Shown here: piece after piece, positions 12,582 to 24,500 of the stretch | How positions within the stretch are numbered: the first letter of the stretch is position 1 | How the letters are laid out: each line of letters opens with the position of its first letter | Assembly (NCBI GenBank): GCA_020740775.1 | Contig: JAHEWK010000005.1 | Coordinates: forward strand, 2,108,001 to 2,172,000 | DNA: 64,000 nt | Reading direction: 5' to 3' | Origin: Ilyonectria destructans | Taxonomy: Eukaryota; Ascomycota; Sordariomycetes; Hypocreales; Nectriaceae | The notes under the pieces: model-generated | Seen by the model: only the letters and a program-made list of their open reading frames with translations | Told to the model about the DNA's origin: nothing | The model's database searches: none | Position numbers and translations under genes: made by a program

Positions 12582-14131
12582 ATGGGGTCTCAATTGGCTC
12601 CTGTCCCTGCGCCCTGGGACGCCGTCCCTCCCCACGAGCAGCTCTTCGTCCTCATTACAGGGGCCAACAGGTACGCACCCAAGTCGCAGGCTCAATTGCA
12701 AAGCTTCCACGAAGACAACGGCATACTGACAGATCTTCTACAGCGGCATTGGCCTCAGCATCGGCGAGCGCCTCATCGACGAGTTCCTCGCTACGCGCTC
12801 CCTGACATCCCACCTCATCCTCATCCCCACCACCCGCTCCAAGTCCAAGTCCCTCCAGACGATCCGCGCGCTACGATCCTACGCCGAACAGGCCGCCCAG
12901 ACGTCGACGGCCCTGCGATCTCGAATCGGCGAGAAATACCGGTGGGAGGATACCGTCGCCCGAGTCCACGTCTTGAGTCTGCAGCTCGACCTGTGCGATG
13001 TGCGCGGCCTCTACGCCTTCGCTGACCGCCTGGTCAACGAGCCCGTGAGCAACCCCGAGGGTTTACAGGGCGAGTATCTCCGAAATGTGTACATCCCGCG
13101 GCTAGACAGTGTCGTGTGCAATGCCGCATACGGCGGCTGGTCTGGCTGCAACTACCCTTTGGCCATCTGGAGCTTCTTCACCAAGGGTTTGATGCAGTCT
13201 GTGACATGGCCCACCTTTAAGGATGCTCTACCAACCTGCATCCTGAACGAACAAGCCCAATATAGCTACGTACGATTCCCTCGCCCCTAATTATTATGTT
13301 TGTCCCTTATGTTGACAAAAACTCCAGCCCGCCAAGCCCCTCCTCGGCGAGGTCTTCTCGGCCTGTGTTTTCGGCCATTACATTCTCGCCCACGAGCTCC
13401 TCCCTCTCCTAAGCCGCCGCTCCCAGAACGAAACCCCCGGTCGTATTATTTGGTCCGGTAGTCTTGAGGCAGTCCGCGACTCACTGAATCTGTCAGATAT
13501 CCAGTGCTTCGATGGCATTGGACCCTACGAGTCCTCCAAGCGACTCACCGATGCCCTCTCCCTCACCACCACGATGCCCTCCTCCCAGCCCTACTCGGCT
13601 CCTTTCCTCACCCTCGATGATCCCAAGGAAGCCGAGGTGAAACCTGTGCGGCCCAAGTTCTACCTCACCCACCCGGGCATAGTCGCCAGCACCATCTTCC
13701 CCGTCCCCTGGTTCCTCATGGGGATCTACACATTTACCCTCGTCGTCGCCCGCTGGCTCGGCTCCCCCTGGCACGCCGTCGACCCCTACACCGGGTCCAA
13801 GTCGGCTGCCTGGGTCGTGCTGCAGGAGCAGTCTGCCCTCGACGACCTCGATGCCGAGCACGTCAAGTGGGGCAGCTGCTCTAACCACAAGCTCGAGGTG
13901 GACGTCAAGAAGACCGAGGTCGAGGGCTGGGGATGGGAGGGCAAGGTCGAGGACCCCAAAGCGGACACGGCCGTCGGCGTGCTCAATAAGTCGGTCGGAA
14001 GGAAGTCGGGCACCCAAAATGTCACCAACGATGACCTCGTCGAGTTTGAGGCGCTGGGTGCGGAGTGCTGGAAGAAGATGGAGGATCTACGGCACGAATG
14101 GGCAAATATTATTGGTGTCAAGCGGGCGTAA
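12582..14131 (+). CDS. erg27: 3-keto-steroid reductase (Erg27)
   Basis: Exons 12582-12670, 12744-13269 and 13328-14131 give a 472-aa short-chain dehydrogenase. Splicing of intron 1 creates the nucleotide-binding motif TGANSGIG at residues 26-33. The conserved NAAYG begins at N156, and the active-site YxxxK is Y272-K276 (YESSK), preceded by a WSGS serine. A hydrophobic stretch after THPGIVAS (PWFLMGIYTFTLVVARW) is typical of Erg27 and fits ER/lipid-droplet membrane association. The enzyme reduces the C-3 ketone of sterol intermediates during C-4 demethylation in ergosterol synthesis, together with Erg25, Erg26 and Erg28 (family knowledge). Fungal Erg27 is the target of hydroxyanilide fungicides. 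It lies tail-to-tail with the MFS gene, 277 bp away. Confidence 0.92.
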
Positions 14132-14408
14132 TGGATTCGCGGATACTTGCATCAACGGGGGTGTAAGCAAGTAAGACGCCACGAGGTGGATGGGAATGCA
14201 ATATAGAGCCAAAAAGCAGGCAGGGCGACGACTTGATGGGTATCTTGCGATAACGGCACGCATATACATAACAAAAGATATACAGATGACATTAATTATT
14301 GATTACTTCCGTTCCTGAAAGGGCACGCCGGCCCCCCAAAGTCATATCCAGCAAGGATTGTCACGTTCCGTTACATGTCCTTCCCGTAGTTCTGAAGCAA
14401 GCACACGC

Positions 14409-16087
14409 TTACGGTTCCGCAGTCACGACGGTACGTGAGCGGACCTCCTGGTCAGAATGGATACGACGCAGGGCAACCTTGTCCTGGCGGCCAAAGAGGC
14501 CGATGCACAAAGGGAGAGGCACAATGGCCAGGGCGATGACAGCTTGGAAGATGAGAGCATTCTTCATGTTCTTGGGGGGGTTGGCGTTAGGTCCCTCGAT
14601 GAGGGCATCGCTAATGATGGTGAAGATGGCACCGAATAACTGGCCGCCGGCCCAAGCAATCGTAGACGTGACTTCTGGGCTAAGTGGATGGCTCAGCTCG
14701 ATCAGGTATTCCAGAGCGACGGGGACGAGAGAGAAAGAAGAGGCGCCGAGGATGGCGAGGACAACGTAAGGACCTGCCAGGACCCGGGTCTGAGGCATCC
14801 AGATGAAGGCGAGGTAGGAGATGCCAATAACGGGAACAAGGAGCTTGATGGCGAACAGGAAGGACTTCGTGCGGTCGATAATCGGGGAGGCAATTGCGGA
14901 GGCAACTAGACCAACGACAATAAGGACCGCGCCTCCAATGCCGGCCTCATCGTCGGAGAAGCCGTAGGGGTTGAGCATCTGGTTGAGGAGGGACGAAATG
15001 GAGTTGAAGAAGCCAACGTAGATGGAAAACGGAATGAGAAGGAGCCAGAGCTCGAGGGACCCAGAGACGGCGCCGACGGAGGCACGGAGGCTGAGCTTGG
15101 GCGTCTCGGAGGCCGGGCCGACGGGCGTCGGCGGTTTGGCGGGGACGAAGAAGGCCGGGACACAGCAGACGGTCGACTTGAAGAGTTGTGTTAGCGGGTT
15201 GAGCCAGTTGCGACGAGGGGATGTGAGGTCAGGTTAGGTGCGAGGTGACTTACGAGGATGGAAACATAGAGAACCGCATTGGACATGTCGCTGGCCTTGC
15301 TGACCCAGAGAGGGGTGACTAACTGGCCCAGCGCCGCGCCAAACGGATTAGCCAAACTGGTGAGAGCAGTCGCGGCAACACGGCCGCGGTTGGTGAACCA
15401 CATGTCGGAGTAGCGAGTGGGCGCCGCGAGGATAAAGGGTTGGGCGAAGCCAATGATGATCTCGCCGGCCATGGCGTAGGCGACGTTGCCGCCCGAGGAC
15501 TTTGTCGAACCGGCGTAGCGAATCCAGTTGCCAATGAGGATCAGGACGGCGGCGGTCATAAAGGCCAGCTTGGGTCCTCGGTGAAGAATGGCGATGCTGA
15601 TGGGGAAGACGGCGACAAAGGCCAGGAAGAAGGCGATACTGATCCAGTTGATGGTGGATTCGCTCACGTCGTAGTATGCGGCGGCGTGGGAGGCGACGGG
15701 AGCAAAGGTCATCCACTGCGGAGGGTCAGTACGCGTATATAATTGCTTTCAATCATGAATGAGGTGACTTACATCCCACGACACGATGATGTTCATGAGC
15801 GTCAGCTGGGCCAGCCCGAACCACCGGCGCTTGTAGGTGCGATACTCGGTCGAAATACCCTCATTCACGCTGTCACTTCCACCACCGTCGCCATCGCCCT
15901 CCGCTGTCTCGGTGGTGGTGCGCTCCTCGAGGGTGTAGTCACCCGAGCCCAGCTTCTGCTTGCGCCAGAAGCGACCGCCAGGGGCGTCGCCACTCATGCC
16001 GGCGATGGAGTCGAGGAATCCGCGCGATCCCTGCTGCTGTTGCTTCTGTTGCTTCTGCTCCTCCGAGGACTTCTCGCTCCCAGGCAT
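14409..16087 (-). CDS. MFS transporter, FLVCR-like
   Basis: Exons 16087-15773, 15715-15254 and 15176-14409 give a 514-aa membrane protein; all junctions are phase 0. The second intron uses an AAG acceptor. The N-terminal ~85 residues are hydrophilic with a poly-Gln/Lys stretch (KQQKQQQQ). They are followed by about 12 hydrophobic segments starting at residue ~90 ([20 protein letters not shown]). The segment with GNWIRYAGS and the region [19 protein letters not shown] are characteristic of the FLVCR/DIRC2 branch of the major facilitator superfamily. Animal FLVCR proteins move haem or choline/ethanolamine; the fungal substrate is not known. The family name comes from a mammalian virus receptor and does not imply viral origin here. 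Confidence 0.85.
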
Positions 16088-19000
16088 GCGGCTGGTCGTG
16101 GACGGAAAGCCGACTTCGAGATCGGCGAGGTCGAGGAGGAGTCGATTGATTAGCGGCGTTGCAGGCCTCGCGACGTGGGGCGTGCGATGAAGCGGGTTTC
16201 TGGGGGAATGGATGGATAGGCTGTGCTGTGGTGGGACAGGGCGCGCACGATGCCGCGCTGCGGGCGTAGACGAGTCGGGCGGTGAATAAGGAGAAAGGCG
16301 AAGGTCCGCAGCCGCGTTGGGAGGGCGAAAGAGAGTTGTTGAAGTTGGATCGGGCGACTTTCAGTAGTGTGGAAAGGAGGAAAGCCAGGAAAGCGGCCTG
16401 GTCAGCGATGAATCAATGCGTGAAACCGAATTCAGGCCTGGACCGCGATCCTTTTGGTGGCAGAAGCCGGGGGGAGGAAAGGCAAAAGCAAGGGCAGCGC
16501 CAACAAGCCGCACCGACGTTAGGTAAAAGATGCACTAGGAATATTTCCAATGCGATGCCCGCCCCCTGTCTTGTCTCTTTTGTCTCGCTGGCTTGCGTCT
16601 CCCGTTGAATCCCGGAGCGTGGTTCCGTGGAACTTGGTGGGTTTTTGTCTTTCTCTCGCCTGGGGTCGTGTGTGTCGTGCGTTGAGTTGAATGGAGCCAA
16701 GGGTGGCCCGTGTCGTCGTTTCAGTTTGTTCGTACCTGCGCCTTGTCGCCTGCAGGTGAGCTCACTTCAGGGGTGCGAGGGCGCTATTGGCCGCGGGGTG
16801 GGTTCCCTGAGGCTGAAGAGAAGTCCGAGAGTGCGAGAGTGCGAAAAATGGGCTTGGCTGTGGCGGAGGAGTAGAGTAAGCTGACGAGGCGGGAATGGGC
16901 TTGAGTTGGAGATGCAGATGCAGATGGAGATTTGGAGGCAGATGGAGGAGGGGTGGGAATTCCCTGGTATAAAAACACCAAGAGGGGAAGCTGAGCCAGC
17001 TGTGGTGAGCCAGCTGTAAGTCAACATGCAGCAAGCAGTATCAGCAGGCATTTGCATTCATCCGTCCAATGGATTCATCACCATCAGAGATATGTTCTGC
17101 ACTCCTTACGAAATACTTGCCTACCTTAGGTACTTGCCTGCTTCCTTCTTCGTGCTATCCTCTTCTTGGCACACCCTCCAACCAACCCCATCACCTGGCC
17201 TGCCAAAATGCCCCCCTCGCTTCTCGCTTCCTCACATCTCGACAACTCGCCAATGCACTCGCTCATGCGCTTCACCCGTTGCGGGGTGCCCAAAGGTCGC
17301 CCAGGGTGCCATCCACCGGACCTCGTTGCCCGATTTAGCTACCTCGGCTCGCTTCCCATCGTCGAGATTCGCCCGCTCTCACATGATGATGGGCCGTCCA
17401 TGCCCCGTCTATGCCCTGTTCTGTCCAGTCTGCTCTCGTCCCATCCATGCTGTTGCTCCGTTCGTCTTGCCGCTATCTACAGATGAACTGACAATATGAA
17501 GATCGGTTTTAACCCCCACGGCCATCTACACAGATTGCACCTTCTAGACTCGAACCCGACAGTCGGCTTTCTCAACTGCGACTTTTCGCCCTTGGAATGG
17601 AATGCGGAAAAAAATTGTTGAGACCCGAAACAGGTGATGCATCGAGTCCGAGACTTCGCCTCCCATCTGATTTGCTGCTTGTGAACTACGCCGCACACAT
17701 TCACACAACATGACATCCGGTTCTTTCAAGGTCCCGGCTCTCAAATCCCCATCAAGAAGCGCCCGCCGCTAATCCGCCATGGGCCTGTTTCCGGCCAGGG
17801 CCCTGCCAACTCACCGGCCCCCAAGTGGCGGAGGGTTATCTCAACCCTTGAAGTACATGTTGGAATACAGATGGCCCATGTCAGATTCCGGAAGTACGAA
17901 GCAGGTTTGGCCAAAATGGTAGGTGATGGAGAAGAAAAAAATCTCCCGAACCAGAATTGCTCTATCCGGCGTCTGTAGGCCTAGTGTTCGGGTTGTTTCC
18001 CGCCTTGGACACACGCTGCGCCGTGTGTCCGTCGCATCGTGAGATCGACCCAGATTGGAGACCAAAATCCTTCCCGATTTAATATGCTGGCAACGTGATG
18101 TGTATCCTCCAATCTAGTTCTTACACGGTTTGACAATCCATCATTCGTACTGAACCCACCTACCATTGTTGCCAGCTCCAACTCTCCCCCTGACACCACA
18201 GGCGTTCCATATGCTCTAGCGAAGTGCCTCACCCCGTTTAGGGTCGTATGCGTTCCAATGATCGACAGGTACATAATCCCTTGGTACCTCTATTTCAACT
18301 TTAATATTGAAACACCGTCCATAGTACCAAGTACGCATTGTCATATAGGAGCCGTAGTCAGACGTTGTAAGCTTGAGTCCTTCCTTGCGCATGTCTCTCC
18401 GTTCAATGCCATTCGTATGTGCTCCCGGCATCCACTAGCAACGATTCATAGGCCTTCCAAACGTTTATCTTCCTCGCTCTACCTCAGGGGTTAGCAATAC
18501 TCCGGCTCTGCATACCGTATGTTGACGGTATTGTCTAAAATCAAGACTGGAAAGTGAGCTCGAATTAGTGGCACAGTCGCCTCCACGTTTCACAAAATCA
18601 TGCCACCAACCGTCATTCTGGGGAAGAGTTTGCCTCGGGTTTGGTGTTATTTCAAGCAAGGCGAAGAACTCATGCATAAGACCTCGCCTTAATGTCCCAA
18701 GAAAGAATCCATCAAGTTCGAGCACGTTGCTCAAAATCGTTCAAGTGCCTTTCCTGAGCCAGAGACTATTCACTCACGCTCAAGATTTTCGAACCCAAAA
18801 AATAATAATTGCAGTATGTCTCTACTGTGAGCTAGTCGTCAGTGTTAATAGCGTTACAGTGAGTATGGAAATCCATATTGGTAACAGTTGTCATCCAATT
18901 ACTCCAGTGACACATATACGGTCGAAGAGGCACGGCCGATTCAGCGAGAGAGGTTCGAGGGTTCATCGGCAGGAAGACACATCGAACAAATGACAACAGC

Positions 19001-19292
19001 ATAGCCCAGCCAGGGGCAAAAATAGGGACACAAATAAGGGACAGGATATAGGTAGAAATCTATTCAGGGCGTTGCAGCGTATGATACAGAGACGGCCGCC
19101 GCTCCTAGACGAGGCTCTTGGTGAGCATCGGCATCCGAGAAACAGGCAGATCGTACAAGGGACACCCTCAAGTGCTGCAAGAGCAGACATTGCCTCGTTC
19201 CGGCATTTGGGTGACTTTTCGACATTTCATCGTCATCTCGTCGGTACAGATCGCATCGATTCGGATGGTCGGATTGGGTCGAGTCGAGACGT
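16088..19292. other. Gene-free stretch between MFS and QCR6 genes
   Basis: Several ORFs of 60-157 codons occur on both strands, but none has a recognisable motif, splice structure or coding-type composition. A GATGCAGATG-type repeat lies around 16908-16945. The first ~900 bases probably contain the MFS promoter and leader. A GTTCGAGTC motif near 17550 (minus) was tested as a tRNA T-loop and does not form a stem. Confidence 0.5.
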
Positions 19293-20101
19293 TTACTTGA
19301 GCTTAGCCCACAGCTTGGGGGCTGCGCAGGCGGTAGCGCAGTGAGCGAGGTGGAAGACTGTCCTCAGGTTAGTTAAACATTCCAACAGCGGTAGCCATTG
19401 AGAAAGCGTTGCTTCGCATGGTGACTCAATGCCGAGGCATATAGGATATGGAAATAGCACGTACACTCCTCAACGCAGTCCTCCTTGGCACCGTCCTCAC
19501 TCTCCTGCTGCTGGACACGCTCGACACACTCGTCGAAGTGGTGCTTGGCACCGTGGCACTGAGCAGAGTTTCGGCACTCTGTTGTTCTTCTGATCAGCAT
19601 TAACTCGACCAATGAGTACCCCAAAACATCTTATCCCGGTAGCTCAGAGCGATAGGAGCCTAAATCACTCGTTGCGGTCGAGATCGAGATATTCGGGTCC
19701 GGATTGTGACCGAGAACGTGATCGGAATCATGAACGTAGACGGGGGTCGGGAATGATGGCAGTACGGGTTAACGGACCTTCCTCAAGCACATCCTTGGGG
19801 TCGACAATCTCGTCGTCATCGTCATCCTCCTCCTCCTCGTCATCCTCCTCGTCGTCGTCCTTGGACTCGGTCTCGGGCTGCTCCTCCTATCGCATTCGTC
19901 AGCACGGCTCGATGACGATTGTACGATGGTTTATGGGCTCCCCAGGTCGGGCGTGTGCCAATTGCTTTCGTCGTCGGGAAGAAATCTGCTCCTCAAAACA
20001 AAAGTGTCTCGTACCTTGTCCTCAGCAGGAGCCTCGGCCTCCACGACGCTCCATGGCGTCACGGCCTCGACAATGTCCGAAAAGGCGTCCCAGATACCCA
20101 T
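19293..20101 (-). CDS. qcr6: Cytochrome bc1 complex subunit 6 (QCR6, hinge protein)
   Basis: Four small exons, 20101-20015, 19886-19778, 19578-19465 and 19357-19293, assemble a 124-aa protein. It starts MGIWDAFSDIVEAVTPW, continues with a long acidic tract (mostly Asp/Glu, about residues 30-57, ending IVDPKDVLEE), and ends with the conserved Cys-rich domain: CRNSAQCHGAKHHFDECVER, EDCVEEFFHLAHC and ATACAAPKLWAKLK. The paired cysteines form disulfides in the intermembrane-space domain. QCR6 sits at the cytochrome c docking side of respiratory complex III and modulates electron transfer between cytochromes c1 and c (family knowledge). Introns are 128, 199 and 107 bp. The second has an unusual GTCCGT donor, and the reading frame is continuous only with it. 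Confidence 0.9.
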
Positions 20102-20722
20102 TGCGACAGGCTGAAGAATTCACAATGACGTGTGGTGGTTTCGATTGAGGGTATCGTTCCTGATCGTAAGAGGTCGGAAGCTCTCGGCCAGAGGCACGAA
20201 ATGAAAACTGATGCGGAATTGAGGCATTTTGATTGGTCCTGCTCAGCCGGCTCTGGTCACGAATTCTCGCACGTGACGAGACTCATCCGAGCGTGCTTCC
20301 TGTCTTCCGGAATGGCTTAGGTAAGCCCAAGACGGCAAAAACCCGGAGCCGGACTTCAGCCGTGTTCTGCTTCAAAACTTCATGGCCGCGTAGGCGACAA
20401 GATGAGGATGCCAATCATCCATAGCGATCCGTTTAAAGTAGTAATAATGAAAATCTTTGTTCTAGTCTCGTATGTATGTCGTGAAGCCCTTTTGCGAGCG
20501 CCGAATGCCAACCAGCCGCCAATTTATCAACCAAATTCTAGAAAATGATCGTCCGTTACAGTACATGAAGAAAGACCGAGGCAATCCCTGGTCAAAGCAG
20601 GGTAAGGAGGGGTATAGGGGTTTCAATGTGACGAAGATTGCTTCACGAAAATTAGGATCCGGAACCACGAAACTGGTTACACGGGCACCCTCCACTCGTG
20701 TGATTAGCCAGTGTTGGGAGGT
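20102..20722. other. Promoter region of QCR6 and 3' flank of the GRAM gene
   Basis: No coding signal on either strand. This 0.6-kb spacer separates the QCR6 start from the stop of the next minus-strand gene. It must hold the QCR6 promoter; I cannot identify specific sites. Confidence 0.5.
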
Positions 20723-21573
20723 TTAATTTTCGCGATCCTGATCCCCCCTGTCGATTTCTCCTCGGATGTGATCTTCAAGTCGGATACTTAGTTGCTGAGC
20801 TTGGGCCTCATCATAGTCTGGTGGAGGCTCATCTGGGGCTCTTCGGCTGGTGGTACTATCTGATCGATCATGCCGGATGACCGACAGGGAACCGTCCGGC
20901 GGTGGTGGCGCTGATTCGCTCGCTTGAGCCTCATACGCGGGCAGTGGCTCATCGGGGACGTCCACGCCAGGGCCCATCTCACGACGCATCTCTTGATACT
21001 GGAATAGGCGTTCTCGTAGTCGAATGTAGGCTTCATTGAAATCCATCATGCCGCCATCTGAAAAGGTAAATTTGACCTCGATTCGAGGAATGTCTGGAGG
21101 AATCCCGCCTCCTGACACGGGGATACAATCTGACTTCCAGACCCATCCCCACCACATCGATGAGGAGGTTGTAGAGTCTTGGAACTTGAGGATCGGGGCG
21201 CTAAAGGATTCGAATTTGGGCTCCTGAGTAGGTTTCGAGGGGAGGTAGACGATCTGTGGATGAGGAGTTAATCAATTGGAGAGTGCGGGGGTAGGAGGAT
21301 GACGGTAGACAGAGCCTAGCAACATACCCTCTTGTTTGTTAGGAATAGGGTGCCCTTATCACTCTTGCGTTGAAACGACTCGCACCGCGCCCTCAGTTCT
21401 TGGGGCACTGAGAGGTCGCATGAGATGCGGGATTCTAGCTTCTGGAGGATGCGCTCGTTGCCGAGCTTGACGAAACCGCCTTGGTTGAGCATAACCCAGC
21501 TATCGGCATTGTCAGGGTCGATGGGCCGCGAAGGAGGACGGCTCGTGATGAGATAGTCGTGAGGGTTGTCCAT
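20723..21573 (-). CDS. WBP2-like GRAM-domain protein
   Basis: Exons 21573-21328 and 21253-20723 give a 258-aa protein. The N-terminal half matches the WW-domain-binding protein 2 type of GRAM/PH-like fold: SWVMLNQGGFVKLGNERIL, then KGTLFLTNKR joined across the intron to IVYLPSKP, and later EVKFTFSDGGMMDFNEAY. The C-terminal ~90 residues are disordered and Pro-rich, with a PPDY motif (a PPxY ligand for WW domains) and a related LPAY. In animals WBP2 links WW-domain proteins such as Nedd4 ligases and YAP to membranes or transcription; in fungi the likely partner is an Rsp5-type ubiquitin ligase (inference). Donor GTATGT and acceptor CAG are standard and the intron is 74 bp. Confidence 0.85.
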
Positions 21574-24500
21574 CGTCGGGCGGGGTCCATGACTACATGG
21601 GCCGGAGGTGGCGGGGCAGTCGACGGACGGACTGGGCGGAGCAGGGACGGAGGAGGCACGGAGGTGACGGGGGGGTGGTCGGACGGAGGGTCGGACGGCG
21701 GGGAGGAAGGGTAGGGGGGACGATGGGACGATGGGACGATGGGACGGGCCAGAGGCGGCGACGGCGGCAGAGGAGGAGGCAGATAGAGGGGCAGAAACAA
21801 GGACAGGAAGAGGGGAGACCGCGAAAGGGAAAGAAGAGGTTCGAGACTCGCGAAGGAGGCTTACTTTATTGACATTGTCACAGACAGGGTTCTAGCGACC
21901 CTAGCTCAAGGACGGATGGCTCCAGGCTCCGTGCCGGCAGGACGTGCAGTGCAGGCAGCTTTTAGTAGCTCCGAGATCTTGGAGCCTGTGGCCCTGTGGT
22001 CCTGTGGACTGTGGTCCCGTGGTGGGGTGGGTCGGGTTGGACTTTGGGCTTGGTGTCAAGGCTGGCTTGGCTTGTTGGCTCGCAAGGCAGCTTGAGGACA
22101 GGAGCCAGGAGCGGGTGGCTAGTGGCTGGGAGGCTGGAAGCGATGCCGTAACGAGGTGGGGAGGGCGAGCGAGCGGTTGCGTTCTGGCGGGCGGATGGCG
22201 GAGGGCAGACAGCTGGCAGCGAACGGGGGCGTAAAGCGAGGGCGATGCGAGGGGCGGCGAGGGGGCGAGCAACAGAGCGGAGCGGATGGATGGTGTGATG
22301 TCGCAGTGGCAGCGAGCGAACGAGCAGGCGAGTGCGAGTACAGTAGGCGAGGAGGCGAGTAGGCGAGCGGCGAGAGGCGAGTAGGCGAGCGACCAAGCAA
22401 GCAAGCGGCAGTAAGTGGCGGTAGTAGCAGGAGCAGGCGTTGGCGTTGGTCGGCGGCGGGTGGAAGGCTGGAAGAGACTGGAGGAGGAAGAGGAGTCTGG
22501 ATCCCGGGTCCTGGATCCTGGGTCCTGGGTCCTGGGTCCTGGGTCCTGAATCCTGGGTCCTGGGTCCTGGGTCCTGGGTCCTGGGTCCTGGGCGGGCAAC
22601 GGGTTGACGGACGGGTGACGACGGTACAGCAGCGGGAACGAGGGGTCGAGGGGTCGAGGCGAGGGGCAAGAAAGTGGTGGTGGGATGGGATAAGATGGGA
22701 AGAGAGATCGGAGCACAGTGTGATGCAGCGGCCGGAGGAGTTGGGCCTGGGAGGTTTTGGGCGAGAGGGTGGGTTCTACGCCGCGTTCCGTCGCCTTGCG
22801 TTGGGCTGAGCTGCCTGCGAGCTGCGTATGCTGCGTGTGCTGCTGCTGGGGGTGGTGAGCTTGCGAGCTGGGGTCCTTGAGAGCTGCGAGAGGCGGCAGC
22901 CTGTGAGCTTGAGAGCTGGTGAGCCCAAGACGAGCCTAAAGCCGTGAGCCGCTGCTGGGACTGCTGGGACTGCTGGGAGGCGAGGCACGCACCATGGATC
23001 TGCGATGTGAACCTGGTTGACGGGTGGCTCCAACGGGGCTCCAGTGGGCTTCCGACGCGCTACGCTGCGGCACGTACGGTACGTGCTTGCGACTGGCGAC
23101 CCGTGATTGCGATATGGGCCTTGCTCCCACTTTCCTCTGGCCACAATGGCGAGGATTCTGCCCATTCTCGGCCCCTGGCCAGCCAATGAAGTCTTCTGCC
23201 ACGGTGCCCTGCGCCATCGGGCTACCCACCACGTGCCGTGAGGTAGGGTACGAGGGAGGCCTGGTCAGTAGTAGTACTAGTTATCTGCTCTCCAGTTCCC
23301 CAGCCGTGTGCGACGTGGGAGGCTTGTGAGGGCTTGCAAGGGCTTGTGAGGCTTGCAAGCTGCCCGAAAGAGCAACACGATAGAATCGTCGAAGGTACAC
23401 GGCCACTTCCAAGGCTCCAGCCTGGTCGTGTCATCCGCCACCACTACACTTCCCGTCCCGTACAGGGGCACTAATAAACTAATGGCCTACAACTAACTAC
23501 CTACACGCTCTTTCTAGTCTCTAGTCTCACGCGCTCACCTTCTCAGAATGTCGAATTTTGCTCTCTGCCTCTAGGCGTCCCCTCCCAACTCCGATGGCCC
23601 CCTGCGGCCGCCCCTCGTCCCCGTCCGCGTCCCCTCTTTCTTTTCCCCTCTTCATATGTATCTCACGTATTAGGATCAGCCCGGCTCTTTTCGCTAATCA
23701 TCCGCGTTTTCCGGCCCGGATGCTGGAGCGTCTGCCGCCGAAGACGCGATGCAGCAAACTCTGACAACAACGCAACTGTTGCTGGCCACCCCCAACACCA
23801 AGGCTCCTCCATGAATGTCATCCCCCCGTCTCCTCTCCATGTTTCCTCCACCCTTGCACGGAATGGCCCGAAACCTTGGTCCCCTCCTCCCGTATCCTCT
23901 TCTTCAAACCATGGCGAACAAGTTCTCGCAAGCCCCAACTGCCGTCGAGCTAGGGTGGTCGATCAGCGCTCCTAGAGCATATGTAGAGGGAGTGACCTGT
24001 CACCCATCGGCCGCCTGCTAAGTCGTCTTGGCTCTTGGTTAGCGGGAGTTTTAGTCCCTGCGGTGCCCAGACTTTAGAGGATCGGTCGTCCATCTCCCTA
24101 ACGATAGCAGCCGGTGACAGTGCAGCAACGCGCATGGCTTGGGGCCAGCGTGAACTTGCACCGAGTACCTAGCGCCCGGCTCTGCGAATCATGGTCCTGC
24201 GCTGGGAGGGGTATGTTTCCATGTTTTCCCAGACCAAGTATGGCATGCATGGCCTAGTCTGCATTGGCCTGGATCCCAGCAATGAGGTTGGCCGCTGGCC
24301 GGGCCTCGAAGGACCGGGAAAACCGGGTTGATGAACTGTCCCGTCCAACAAGCGAGCGAGCGCCGTCCTACTTTCCAAAGGGACTTTGTGGTTCATCCCG
24401 TCCAGGATCGTCCTGCAGAGGGAATTTGGCGCGGCCTCGGCGTCTTCTCCGATTCCCCCTCTCCGTCCTCGCTACACAACTACTTACCATATCAAGACTC

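Noticed and set aside
14409..16087. Viral origin suggested by the FLVCR family name
   Set aside because: FLVCR proteins are cellular transporters. The gene has ordinary fungal introns and no viral feature.
17535..17575. Possible tRNA T-loop (GTTCGAGTC on the minus strand)
   Set aside because: The flanking bases do not form the five-pair T-stem and no matching acceptor or anticodon arm is seen.
22506..22589. CRISPR-like array
   Set aside because: The repeat unit is 7 bp with no spacers, and the sequence is eukaryotic.
21901..22716. 271-codon minus-strand ORF across the minisatellite
   Set aside because: Openness comes from GC-rich repeats; the translation is Pro/Ser/Leu simple sequence with a QDPGPRT run from the 7-bp units.
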